DNA of 9,968 bases from CAZJZH01 sp964550465 (GTDB lineage Bacteria > Patescibacteriota > Patescibacteriia > JACRDY01), in contig CAZJZH010000042.1 of the NCBI GenBank assembly GCA_964550465.1, positions 1 through 9,968 of the forward strand. The letters run 5' to 3'. This document shows positions 4,215 through 9,968 of this stretch, piece after piece (within the stretch, counting starts at the first letter, position 1; each line of letters starts with the position of its first letter). The position numbers and the translations under genes were made by a program. The notes under the pieces are model-generated. The model was not told the DNA's origin, made no database searches, and saw only the letters and a list, made by a program, of their open reading frames with translations.

Positions 4215-6872
4215 CTAAACAACTGCCACTGAGGCTACCTTATCACCCTCACTCTTGAAGCGCATAATGCGCACGCCTTGGGTGTCTCGTCCCAGTGTCG
4301 GAATAGTTTTCAGAGCTAAGCGAATAACCTGACCCTTTTCTGAGATGATAATAGCATCGCCCTTGTAATCTTCTGGTAATTCCTTGAGGTTAATAATGCG
4401 AGCATGGGCGATTGGTCCGGTCTTGGCGGTTACCTTAGCGGTCTTAATACCTGAACCACCGCGGCCTTGGGTCTTGTACTGAGTGGCCTTCGTCCGTTTA
4501 CCAAAGCCGTAGTCAGTAATCACCATCAACTCAGCCTCACCCGGCTTGCGATTAATCACATCCATACCAACCACCTCGTCTGTATCCTTCAAGCGCATAC
4601 CGCGCACACCGGCGGCTGAGCGACCCATGGCTCGGATGTCTTCTTCTTGGAAGCGGATAGCCTGGCCGTTGGTGGTAGCCAAGATAAGGTCATCCTGACC
4701 ACTGGATGGCTTAACCCAGCGTAGCTCATCACCATCTTTCAATCGCAGCGCGATCAGGCCGTTACGGCGGATGTTGTCAAAGGCAGAGACAGCGACGCGC
4801 TTGATGGTGCCGTTCTTAGTCACCATCACCAGGAAGTTTGTCGCCTTGTCTTTTTGTAGTGCCTTCATCGACAGTACCGCGCTGACATTTTCCTGACCAG
4901 TCAGCTGCAAGAAGTTAACAATAGACTGCCCCTTAGCGGTACGGGAAGCAGCCGGTACATCAAAGGCCTTGAGCTGGAAGGCTTTACCGCTGTTGGTGAA
5001 GAACAGCAGGTCGGTGTGCGTGGTGGTAGTAAAGAAGTGTTCGACAATATCTTCTTCTTTGGTAGTCAAACCAGCTACCCCCTTACCGCCGCGGCCTTGG
5101 GTCTTAAAGGTTTCTGGCGCCAAACGCTTAATGTAGCCGTCTTTGGTGATGACGATAATAGTTGACTCGTCTGGTACCAAGTCTTCCATGCTGAACTTAT
5201 CCGGCGCGGTTGGCACGATAGCCGTGCGACGCTCATCACCAAAGCGATCGCGAATATCAACCAACTCATCGCGAATGACGCCCAAAATTTTCTGTGGTGA
5301 CTTCAGCAATGTCTCCAGCGCCTTGATCAGCTTCTGCTTTTCTTTCAATTCATCTTCTATCTTCAGTCGCTCCAAGTTAGCCAAGTTCTGCAACCGCATT
5401 TCCAAAATGGCGACTGATTGTAACTCGCTGAGCTTAAACTTCTTCATCAAGTTTGCCTTGGCCACTTCTTTGTCCTTAGAAGCGCGAATGACCTTAATAA
5501 CCGCGTCAATCTTACTCAAGGCAATCATCAAGCCATCCAGGATGTGAGCACGCGCCTTAGCCTTATCCAGATCAAACTGAGCCCGACGAGTCACCACCTG
5601 CTGACGATGCTTAATGTACTCCTCCAGCACCATCTTCAGAGTCAGCACGCGCGGCTGGATACCATCAACCAGTGCCAGCATGTTAACGTGGAAGGTGTCT
5701 TGCAGTTGGGTGTGTTTAAATAGCTGGTTGAGGACTTTTTTCGGATAGGCATCTTTCTTCAACTCAATCACCACACGGACACCTTTCTTTGACGACTCAT
5801 CACGCAGGTCTTTGATGGTGTCAATTTTTTTATCACGAACCAAGTCAGCGATTTTTTCCAGCAAGTTAGCCTTGTTGACCTGGAATGGTACTTCGGTGAC
5901 GATAATGCTAAAGCTGCCGTTTTTGTTCTCAACAATCTCAGTCTTAGCTCGCATGATGATACTACCCTTACCGGTAGCATAGGCAGATTTTATTTCTTCG
6001 AGATTGTAAATGATGCCGCCAGTTGGAAAGTCTGGTCCTTTGACATGTTCCATCAAATCCTCAACTGTCAGGTCCGGGTTGTCAATTAACGCCACCACAG
6101 CATCGCACAGTTCGGTCAGATTATGTGGTGGAATGTTCGTTGCCATACCAACGGCGATACCCATGGTACCATTGAGCAGTAGGTTTGGCAGTTTGGCTGG
6201 TAGAACCAGTGGTTCTTTTTGCGAACCATCATAGTTAGGAATCAAATCAACCGTATTGCGATCCAAATCAATTAAAATTTCTTCGGCAATGCTGTGCAGC
6301 TTGGCTTCAGTGTATCGCATAGCAGCCGCGTTGTCGCCATCCATCGAACCAAAGTTACCCTGACCATTAACCAGCTGGTAGCGCATGGAGAAATCTTGGG
6401 CCATACGAACCATACTGTCATAGACGGCCGAATCACCGTGCGGGTGGTATTTACCCAATACTTCACCGACCACCGTAGCCGACTTACGGAACTTAGCGGT
6501 GTGACGCAGACCAATAGTCCACATGGCGTACAGAATACGACGGTGCACCGGCTTCAGTCCGTCGCGGACATCCGGCAAGGCACGTGAGACGATCACCGAC
6601 ATAGCATAGTCCAGATAGGACTGCTGCATTTCACTAACAATTGACTGTTGCGTGACCGTGCCGGCACCGGCAGCTGCATCAGTAGTAGTCTGCTCAACAA
6701 CTGCTACGACCGGCGGCTCCTTGTCTGCCGTCGCCTTGGTAGCGGCAGCTGAATCAGTTGCTGGTTTAGCTGCTTTTTTCTTGGCTACAGGTGCTTTTTT
6801 GGCGGCAGTCTGTTTGGATTTGGCGACTGGTTTCTTGGCTGGTTTTTTAGCTGGTTTTTTTGCCATACACAT
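4215..6872 (-). CDS. gyrA: DNA gyrase subunit A with histone-like N-terminal extension
   Basis: Breakage-reunion subunit of type IIA topoisomerase, working with GyrB to introduce negative supercoils. Of 885 residues, 1-75 are an extra Lys/Ala/Pro-rich segment (repeated KKPAKK) turning Thr/Ala-rich. The normal GyrA start is near 76 (QSIVSEMQQSYLDYAMSVIVSRALPDVRDGLKPVHRR). The catalytic tyrosine is Y187 (AAAMRYTEA). The quinolone region reads HPHGDSAVYD, keeping the Ser83/Asp87 equivalents S148 and D152. The C-terminal pinwheel has six blade motifs, including QGRGGKG (592-598), AMGRSAAGVRG (748-758), QGRGGSG (802-808) and TLGRDTQGVR (859-868). Six blades favour GyrA over ParC. The start ATG overlaps the previous stop (TAATG); a second ATG two codons on (6864-6866, MAKK) is an equally possible start. 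No Shine-Dalgarno sequence. Confidence 0.97.
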   Translation of the reverse strand: MCMAKKPAKKPAKKPVAKSKQTAAKKAPVAKKKAAKPATDSAAATKATADKEPPVVAVVEQTTTDAAAGAGTVTQQSIVSEMQQSYLDYAMSVIVSRALPDVRDGLKPVHRRILYAMWTIGLRHTAKFRKSATVVGEVLGKYHPHGDSAVYDSMVRMAQDFSMRYQLVNGQGNFGSMDGDNAAAMRYTEAKLHSIAEEILIDLDRNTVDLIPNYDGSQKEPLVLPAKLPNLLLNGTMGIAVGMATNIPPHNLTELCDAVVALIDNPDLTVEDLMEHVKGPDFPTGGIIYNLEEIKSAYATGKGSIIMRAKTEIVENKNGSFSIIVTEVPFQVNKANLLEKIADLVRDKKIDTIKDLRDESSKKGVRVVIELKKDAYPKKVLNQLFKHTQLQDTFHVNMLALVDGIQPRVLTLKMVLEEYIKHRQQVVTRRAQFDLDKAKARAHILDGLMIALSKIDAVIKVIRASKDKEVAKANLMKKFKLSELQSVAILEMRLQNLANLERLKIEDELKEKQKLIKALETLLKSPQKILGVIRDELVDIRDRFGDERRTAIVPTAPDKFSMEDLVPDESTIIVITKDGYIKRLAPETFKTQGRGGKGVAGLTTKEEDIVEHFFTTTTHTDLLFFTNSGKAFQLKAFDVPAASRTAKGQSIVNFLQLTGQENVSAVLSMKALQKDKATNFLVMVTKNGTIKRVAVSAFDNIRRNGLIALRLKDGDELRWVKPSSGQDDLILATTNGQAIRFQEEDIRAMGRSAAGVRGMRLKDTDEVVGMDVINRKPGEAELMVITDYGFGKRTKATQYKTQGRGGSGIKTAKVTAKTGPIAHARIINLKELPEDYKGDAIIISEKGQVIRLALKTIPTLGRDTQGVRIMRFKSEGDKVASVAVV

Positions 6873-7546
6873 TAATTGACAGTATCAACGAATGAAAAAC
6901 TATAAAGCATTGCATCAAACATCTCTCCATACCCCGCTAGCTGAATCATCGTGCCGCTTGGTAGCGTGCCGATAACCACATCTAACGGCGTGTCGTCTTG
7001 CTGGTTTTGATCAACATATCGACGGACCAGTAGGGTGTCAAGAAAGACTGGTCGAATCAGGCTAGGATCAACCGCTGGCTGAGGAATCTCTGCAGCCACC
7101 GCAATAGCTACCTGCTCGTCAGTTTGCGGATTGGTAAAGGTGACGCCATCTGAGCCACTGTCTTGCTGCCAGTCAGCCGGATACTTTAGGGTAAAGCCGT
7201 GATCAAAGTTACTGTAGGTTGACCAATCACTGGTATCGACGCTACTGAGCTGCTCGGTGATGAGATCAATAGCCTCTTGACTGAATTGCGGCGCATCAGC
7301 CTCGTCGGCTGTTTGCTGCTCCTGCAAATCATCAAAGCGCTGGCGAATATCTGACAAGGTCTCGTCCAGGTCTGAACGCAGCTCATCCCACTCGGCCTGC
7401 TGTTCAATCTCTTCAGCGGTTGGCTCTGGTACCTGCAAGCTATAGCGGAGTGACCACACCCAGCCAGCCACCACCGCAAAAAACACAATGATGGCGATGA
7501 CGGCCACAATAAATACTGTCTTACTGTCCTGTGGCTGCTGGTCCAT
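6872..7546 (-). CDS. membrane-anchored coiled-coil protein with PsbP-like domain
   Basis: No known function. The 224 residues comprise a polar N-terminus (1-10), one membrane helix (about 11-33), an acidic Gln/Glu-rich helical stretch likely to be coiled coil (about 42-105, EEIEQQAEWDELRSDLDETL and similar), then a soluble domain opening with FDHGFTLKYPADWQ (114-127). This GFTLKYPADW pattern is typical of PsbP/MOG1-like domains found in many small anchored bacterial proteins. It begins 3 bases after the UPF0173 stop and overlaps the gyrA start by one base. The call rests on the N-terminal helix and the short motif; the domain assignment is moderate. Confidence 0.85.
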   Translation of the reverse strand: MDQQPQDSKTVFIVAVIAIIVFFAVVAGWVWSLRYSLQVPEPTAEEIEQQAEWDELRSDLDETLSDIRQRFDDLQEQQTADEADAPQFSQEAIDLITEQLSSVDTSDWSTYSNFDHGFTLKYPADWQQDSGSDGVTFTNPQTDEQVAIAVAAEIPQPAVDPSLIRPVFLDTLLVRRYVDQNQQDDTPLDVVIGTLPSGTMIQLAGYGEMFDAMLYSFSFVDTVN

Positions 7547-7549
7547 AGT

Positions 7550-8203
7550 CTAGCCGGCACGATCCAACACTACTACCGTCGTGTCCTCAGCCATCAGATC
7601 TTTCTTGACTACCTTTAATCGACTATCTGTCTGTGGATTTTTGACTCCCATCTCTTTGAGGAAGTCATTAACTGGCTTGAGGTCAATCTTGAGACCCGAC
7701 ACCTGGTAGTGCATCGGGATAACAATCCGCGGCTCAATGCTGGCTACAATCTCTGCTGCCTGCTTTGGACCGATGGTGTAGGTACCCCCCACCGGGATCA
7801 TCAACACATCAGCACCTTCCAAAAATTCCAACTGCTCCCCTTTGAGCGGATGACCTAAGTCACCAAGGTGAGCAATAGACAGATCTTCGCTATCAATACG
7901 GAAGCAGGTGTTTGGTCCACGCTCCGCGCCTTGTTGATCATCATGAAAGGTTGGTACGCCATAGACTACCACTCCCTTGACCTCATATTCACCAGGACCC
8001 TGGATAACAAACGGCTCACCTTTCAATGCTTTGATGTTGTTATGATCAAAATGATCATGACTGACTAAGGCCACATCAGCTTTGAGCTTCGGCATCTTAA
8101 TGCCAATACTATCCTCAAACGGATCAATGATAACGGTTAACGATTCACTGTCGGGCTTGGTTTCAATCTTGAAAGCCGAATGCCCCAGCCAGGAGATAAA
8201 CAT
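7550..8203 (-). CDS. UPF0173-type metal-dependent hydrolase (metallo-beta-lactamase fold)
   Basis: Metallo-beta-lactamase-superfamily hydrolase related to UlaG and the UPF0173 family; the substrate is unknown. From the ATG at 8203 it has 217 residues. Metal ligands are HDHFDH (49-54), H87 (TFHD), D115 (HLGD) and H165 (IPMHY). The family start MFISWLGHSAFKI fits residue 1, and GPGEYEVKG (69-77) is also family-like. The frame is open to another ATG at 8287, but the 28 extra residues are unlike the family and cover the promoter, so I reject them. It is the first gene of a six-gene run ending with ahpC. No Shine-Dalgarno sequence is present; the start context GTATATATTTGTATG nearly equals that of rpmF. 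Confidence 0.93.
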   Translation of the reverse strand: MFISWLGHSAFKIETKPDSESLTVIIDPFEDSIGIKMPKLKADVALVSHDHFDHNNIKALKGEPFVIQGPGEYEVKGVVVYGVPTFHDDQQGAERGPNTCFRIDSEDLSIAHLGDLGHPLKGEQLEFLEGADVLMIPVGGTYTIGPKQAAEIVASIEPRIVIPMHYQVSGLKIDLKPVNDFLKEMGVKNPQTDSRLKVVKKDLMAEDTTVVVLDRAG

Positions 8204-8208
8204 ACAAA

Positions 8209-8214
8209 TATATA
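8209..8214 (-). promoter_or_regulatory. TATA box 5 bases before the UPF0173 gene ATG
   Basis: TATATA followed by TTTGT and ATG, in a 15-base context that matches the rpmF start at 14 of 15 positions. It could be a -10 element for a leaderless transcript, or an AT-rich translation start context. No clear -35 is seen at the right distance. Confidence 0.35.
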
Positions 8215-8242
8215 CCTTAAAAATCGACAAAATCGTGCCTTG

Positions 8243-8271
8243 ATTGTAGCATAGCGAGCGGCATTTTGGAA
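8243..8271 (-). promoter_or_regulatory. promoter for the UPF0173-gyrA-ahpC gene run
   Basis: On the minus strand, TACAAT (8243-8248, 5 of 6 to consensus) is preceded by TGC, giving an extended -10, TGCTACAAT. A weak -35, TTCCAA (8266-8271), lies 17 bases upstream. An imperfect dyad GCGGC (8258-8262) / GCCGC (8274-8278) surrounds the -35 and could be an operator. It diverges from the rpsA promoter. Confidence 0.55.
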
Positions 8272-8325
8272 GAGCCGCATGTGTCACTATTTAGTCTAAA
8301 ATAAGGGCAAAAATATGGCTGTACC

Positions 8326-8354
8326 TTGACAATTCCTGAGCCGGGCGTTACACT
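8326..8354 (+). promoter_or_regulatory. strong sigma70-type promoter for rpsA
   Basis: A perfect -35 TTGACA (8326-8331), a 17-base spacer and -10 TACACT (8349-8354, 4 of 6). Predicted start is near 8361, giving a leader of about 136 bases before the rpsA ATG. A short palindrome, TTTAG-T-CTAAA (8290-8300), lies 25 bases upstream of the -35. Confidence 0.7.
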
Positions 8355-8360
8355 GTGGCC

Positions 8361-8496
8361 ACATCATTCATTTAGTCATTCCTTCTACGCCTCACGCTAT
8401 GAGTAGCTAAGAAGGACTTGGTCAGCGAGAAACAACGCTGTTACCAGGTTAAGCATCAAAAACGCTTCACTGAATGGTGAAGTTTTCTGCTTTTAT
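8361..8496 (+). promoter_or_regulatory. structured 5' leader of rpsA
   Basis: The leader can form three successive hairpins. P1 is CCTTCT (8381-8386) with AGAAGG (8410-8415), enclosing CTCA/TGAG (8391-8394/8400-8403). P2 is CTTGGT-CAGCG (8417-8427) with CGCTG-TT-ACCAGG (8436-8448), an 11-bp stem with a 2-base bulge and loop AGAAACAA. P3 is CTTCAC/GTGAAG (8465-8482), followed by TTTTCTGCTTTT. There is no Shine-Dalgarno sequence before the ATG at 8497. E. coli rpsA likewise lacks one and is autoregulated through leader hairpins; a similar role here is inference. I do not recognise a known riboswitch class. Confidence 0.55.
8465..8494 (+). terminator. terminator-like hairpin (possible attenuator) just before rpsA
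   Basis: CTTCAC-TGAATG-GTGAAG followed by TTTTCTGCTTTT ends 2 bases before the rpsA start codon. The stem is only 6 bp and the U-tract is interrupted by CTGC, so termination would be weak. AAGC (8451-8454) could pair instead with GCTT (8464-8467), disrupting the left arm, which would be an antiterminator-like alternative. Confidence 0.3.
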
Positions 8497-9723
8497 ATGA
8501 GTACAAAAGTCCAACTAAAAAAGAACCTAACCGAGGCGGCCGAAGAATCAGCCTTGGCCAAACTGCTGACTGAAGAGCCGGCAGCTTTACAGGTACCGGA
8601 ACTAGGTCAAACTATTACTGGTACTGTTTTGAATGCCAATAAAAAAGAAGTGACCGTTGACCTGCCTGGCTATGGTGTCGGTGTAGCTCGTGGCATGGGG
8701 CTGTATCACGAAGCACCAGACTACGCCAACCTCCAACCGGGTGATGAGGTTGAGGCCACTGTTGTTGATATTGAAAACGAAAACGGTGAAGTTGAGCTGT
8801 CATTCCGCTTTGCTGGTCATAAGAAAGTCTGGGACGGCCTGGAGGCACTGCGCACCGAAGAAACTATCTTGCCAGCCGATGTGGTTGACGCTAACCGCGG
8901 TGGTTTGATGGTCAAGGTCAACAAGATTCCTGGCTTCTTGCCAGTATCACAGCTGTCACCAGAGCACTACCCTCGCGTTCCCGGTGGTGATAAGAATAAG
9001 ATTCTCGATAAACTGAAGGGGTACACTGGTAAGAAGATGGACGTGAAGGTTATCACCGTTGATCGTGACGAAGAAAAATTGATTGTGTCTGAAAAGGCTG
9101 CTTGGGAAGAACAGCAGCACAGCACTCTGTCACAGTACAAGGCTGGTGATACTATCGAAGGTAGCGTCACTGCCGTGACTGACTTCGGCGCCTTTGTCGA
9201 GTTTGGTGAAAAACTGGAAGGCTTGATTCATATTTCTGAATTGGCCTGGCAGCGTATTGATGATCCGCGCAATGTTATCGCTGTTGGTGACAACGTCAAA
9301 GCTAAGATCATCAACATCCAGGGTTCAAAAATCTTCTTGTCCCTCAAGTCACTGATTGATGACCCCTGGAAGAGCGTCAAAGACCGTTACCAAATTGGTC
9401 AGCAGGTACAGGGTACTGTATTGAAGATTAATCCATTTGGCTTGTTCGTCGAGCTGGATCCAGAAATCCACGGCTTGGCTCACATTTCTGAGCTGTCTGA
9501 CAAACCGGTTAATGATGTCAGCGAGATTGCCAAGCCAGGTGATACCAAGACTTTTACCATTGTCTCGATTGAACCAGAGCAGCATCGCTTGGGCTTGAGC
9601 CTGAAGCGCAAGGCTGGTGAGGTAAAGGCTGAAGAAAAAGAAGATAAAGCAGACAAGGCAGAGGCTCCTGCTACTGACTCTGCTGAAGCTACAGCAGACG
9701 AGGCACAACCAGCTACCGAATAA
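8497..9723 (+). CDS. rpsA: 30S ribosomal protein S1 (four S1 domains)
   Basis: RNA-binding protein that helps load mRNA on the 30S subunit. It has 408 residues with four S1/OB repeats at about 38-104, 123-200, 217-285 and 300-370. Repeats 3 and 4 are the clearest (GSVTAVTDFGAFVEFGEKLEGLIHISEL; GTVLKINPFGLFVELDPEIHGLAHISEL), while repeats 1 and 2 are diverged as usual for the ribosome-binding end. E. coli S1 has six repeats and 557 residues, so this is a short form, like those of many other phyla. Residues 372-408 are an acidic Lys/Glu/Ala/Thr tail. Start ATG at 8497 is chosen because it follows the leader directly and leaves a short helix before domain 1. It is monocistronic, with its own promoter and terminator. 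Confidence 0.95.
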   Translation: MSTKVQLKKNLTEAAEESALAKLLTEEPAALQVPELGQTITGTVLNANKKEVTVDLPGYGVGVARGMGLYHEAPDYANLQPGDEVEATVVDIENENGEVELSFRFAGHKKVWDGLEALRTEETILPADVVDANRGGLMVKVNKIPGFLPVSQLSPEHYPRVPGGDKNKILDKLKGYTGKKMDVKVITVDRDEEKLIVSEKAAWEEQQHSTLSQYKAGDTIEGSVTAVTDFGAFVEFGEKLEGLIHISELAWQRIDDPRNVIAVGDNVKAKIINIQGSKIFLSLKSLIDDPWKSVKDRYQIGQQVQGTVLKINPFGLFVELDPEIHGLAHISELSDKPVNDVSEIAKPGDTKTFTIVSIEPEQHRLGLSLKRKAGEVKAEEKEDKADKAEAPATDSAEATADEAQPATE

Positions 9724-9745
9724 CTACCTCTTCTTTCTTGCTACT

Positions 9746-9784
9746 AAAAAACCTCCTGACGTGAAAGGCGTTGGGAGGTTTTTT
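9746..9784 (+). terminator. strong intrinsic terminator of rpsA
   Basis: AAAAAACCTCCTGACG (9746-9761) pairs along all 16 positions, with two G-T wobbles, to CGTTGGGAGGTTTTTT (9769-9784) around the loop TGAAAGG. The 3' arm ends in T6. The A6 on the 5' side would let it act on the minus strand as well. It starts 22 bases after the rpsA stop. Confidence 0.93.
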
Positions 9785-9816
9785 CTTTCACCATTCTTAA
9801 TGCTAAGGTTTTTTAC

Positions 9817-9840
9817 GTTACTTTTTGGGCAAAAAGTAAC
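9817..9840. repeat. perfect inverted repeat GTTACTTTTTG / CAAAAAGTAAC
   Basis: Arms 9817-9827 and 9830-9840 are exact reverse complements, with GG between; in practice a 10-bp stem with loop GGGC. It is followed by CAAAAGCCC. Palindromes of the form GTTACTTTTT...AAAAAGTAAC followed by CAAAAG are widespread intergenic repeats in bacterial genomes, from general memory. Confidence 0.7.
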
Positions 9841-9931
9841 CAAAAGCCCTGGGGGAAACATATCCGCCGATGGGCTATTCACCTTCTCATCTCTAAACCC
9901 AGCCCACCGCCCTGCCGCCGCTCTGCTGATC

Positions 9932-9968
9932 GCCCGCGACGCTACCCACCCAGCGGTGGGCTTCGGGC
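9932..9968. repeat. nested GC-rich hairpin at window end
   Basis: CCCACC-CAGC-GGTGGG (9945-9960) is nested inside GCCCG (9932-9936) pairing with CGGGC (9964-9968). The structure reaches the last base of the window and may continue. It is of the same type as the intergenic palindromes at 414-446 and 654-681. Confidence 0.55.

Larger units (their letters stand above)
9785..9968. other. repeat-rich tail of window, no firm gene
   Basis: No supported gene. An ATG frame (9800 to the window end, 56 codons, open) starts without a Shine-Dalgarno sequence and translates through the inverted repeats (MLRFFTLLFGQKVTKSPGG start). I regard it as probably a repeat read in an open frame, though a real gene running out of the window cannot be excluded. 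Confidence 0.5.

Noticed and set aside
5143..5547. 134-residue plus-strand frame opposite gyrA
   Set aside because: Ser-rich antisense shadow of a highly conserved gene, with no independent signals.
6429..6440. Quinolone-resistance change in GyrA
   Set aside because: The motif HPHGDSAVYD keeps Ser and Asp at the positions equivalent to E. coli 83 and 87.
8204..8287. 28-residue N-terminal extension of the UPF0173 protein
   Set aside because: The extra residues are unlike the family, which starts MxIxxLGHS, and they overlap the extended -10 promoter.
9349..9708. 119-residue minus-strand frame opposite rpsA
   Set aside because: Antisense to well-conserved S1 domains; composition reflects the complement of Glu/Lys codons.
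728..9723. Reassigned UGA code (as in some Patescibacteria)
   Set aside because: All ten genes are full length with no in-frame TGA, so UGA is not used as a sense codon here. The absence of TGA stops (8 TAA, 2 TAG) is noted but the sample is small.

Overview
The window looks like bacterial chromosome from a small-genome lineage, most likely a member of Patescibacteria (candidate phyla radiation). This is an inference. It rests on the rpmF-nusB-rnc gene order, a four-domain ribosomal protein S1, very tight gene packing with TAATG overlaps, almost no Shine-Dalgarno sequences, and small single-pass anchored proteins of unknown function. Base composition is mixed and near balanced. Ten protein genes, two tRNAs, several promoters and one strong terminator are supported. 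The standard bacterial code works throughout: no in-frame TGA occurs in about 2,960 codons, and every stop is TAA (8) or TAG (2).

Positions 1-727 carry tRNA-Lys(CTT), cut by the window edge, and tRNA-Arg(TCG), both on the minus strand. They lie in GC-rich non-coding DNA full of short hairpins and repeats, including an element bounded by two identical 19-base direct repeats. Positions 728-2131 (minus) form a translation/RNA-processing operon, rpmF (bL32) -> nusB -> rnc, with a well-formed promoter at 2174-2202.

Positions 2211-8203 (minus) are a six-gene run transcribed from a promoter near 8243-8271: UPF0173 metal-dependent hydrolase -> anchored coiled-coil/PsbP-like protein -> gyrA -> second anchored protein -> ferritin-like/VIT1 iron transporter -> AhpC peroxiredoxin. 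Five junctions are 1-base overlaps or gaps of 3 or 19 bases, so gyrase subunit A is probably co-translated with membrane and iron/peroxide-defence proteins. GyrA has a roughly 75-residue histone-H1-like Lys/Ala/Pro extension at its N-terminus.

Positions 8204-8496 are a divergent regulatory region. On the plus strand a consensus promoter (TTGACA-17-TACACT) drives rpsA through a roughly 136-base leader that can fold into three hairpins, the last one terminator-like and just before the start codon. rpsA (8497-9723) ends at a 16-bp-stem terminator. The remaining 184 bases are repeat-rich and contain a perfect inverted repeat. The strongest candidates for something undescribed are the structured rpsA leader, the GyrA extension, the common TATA-containing start context of rpmF and the UPF0173 gene, and the repeat family around the tRNAs.
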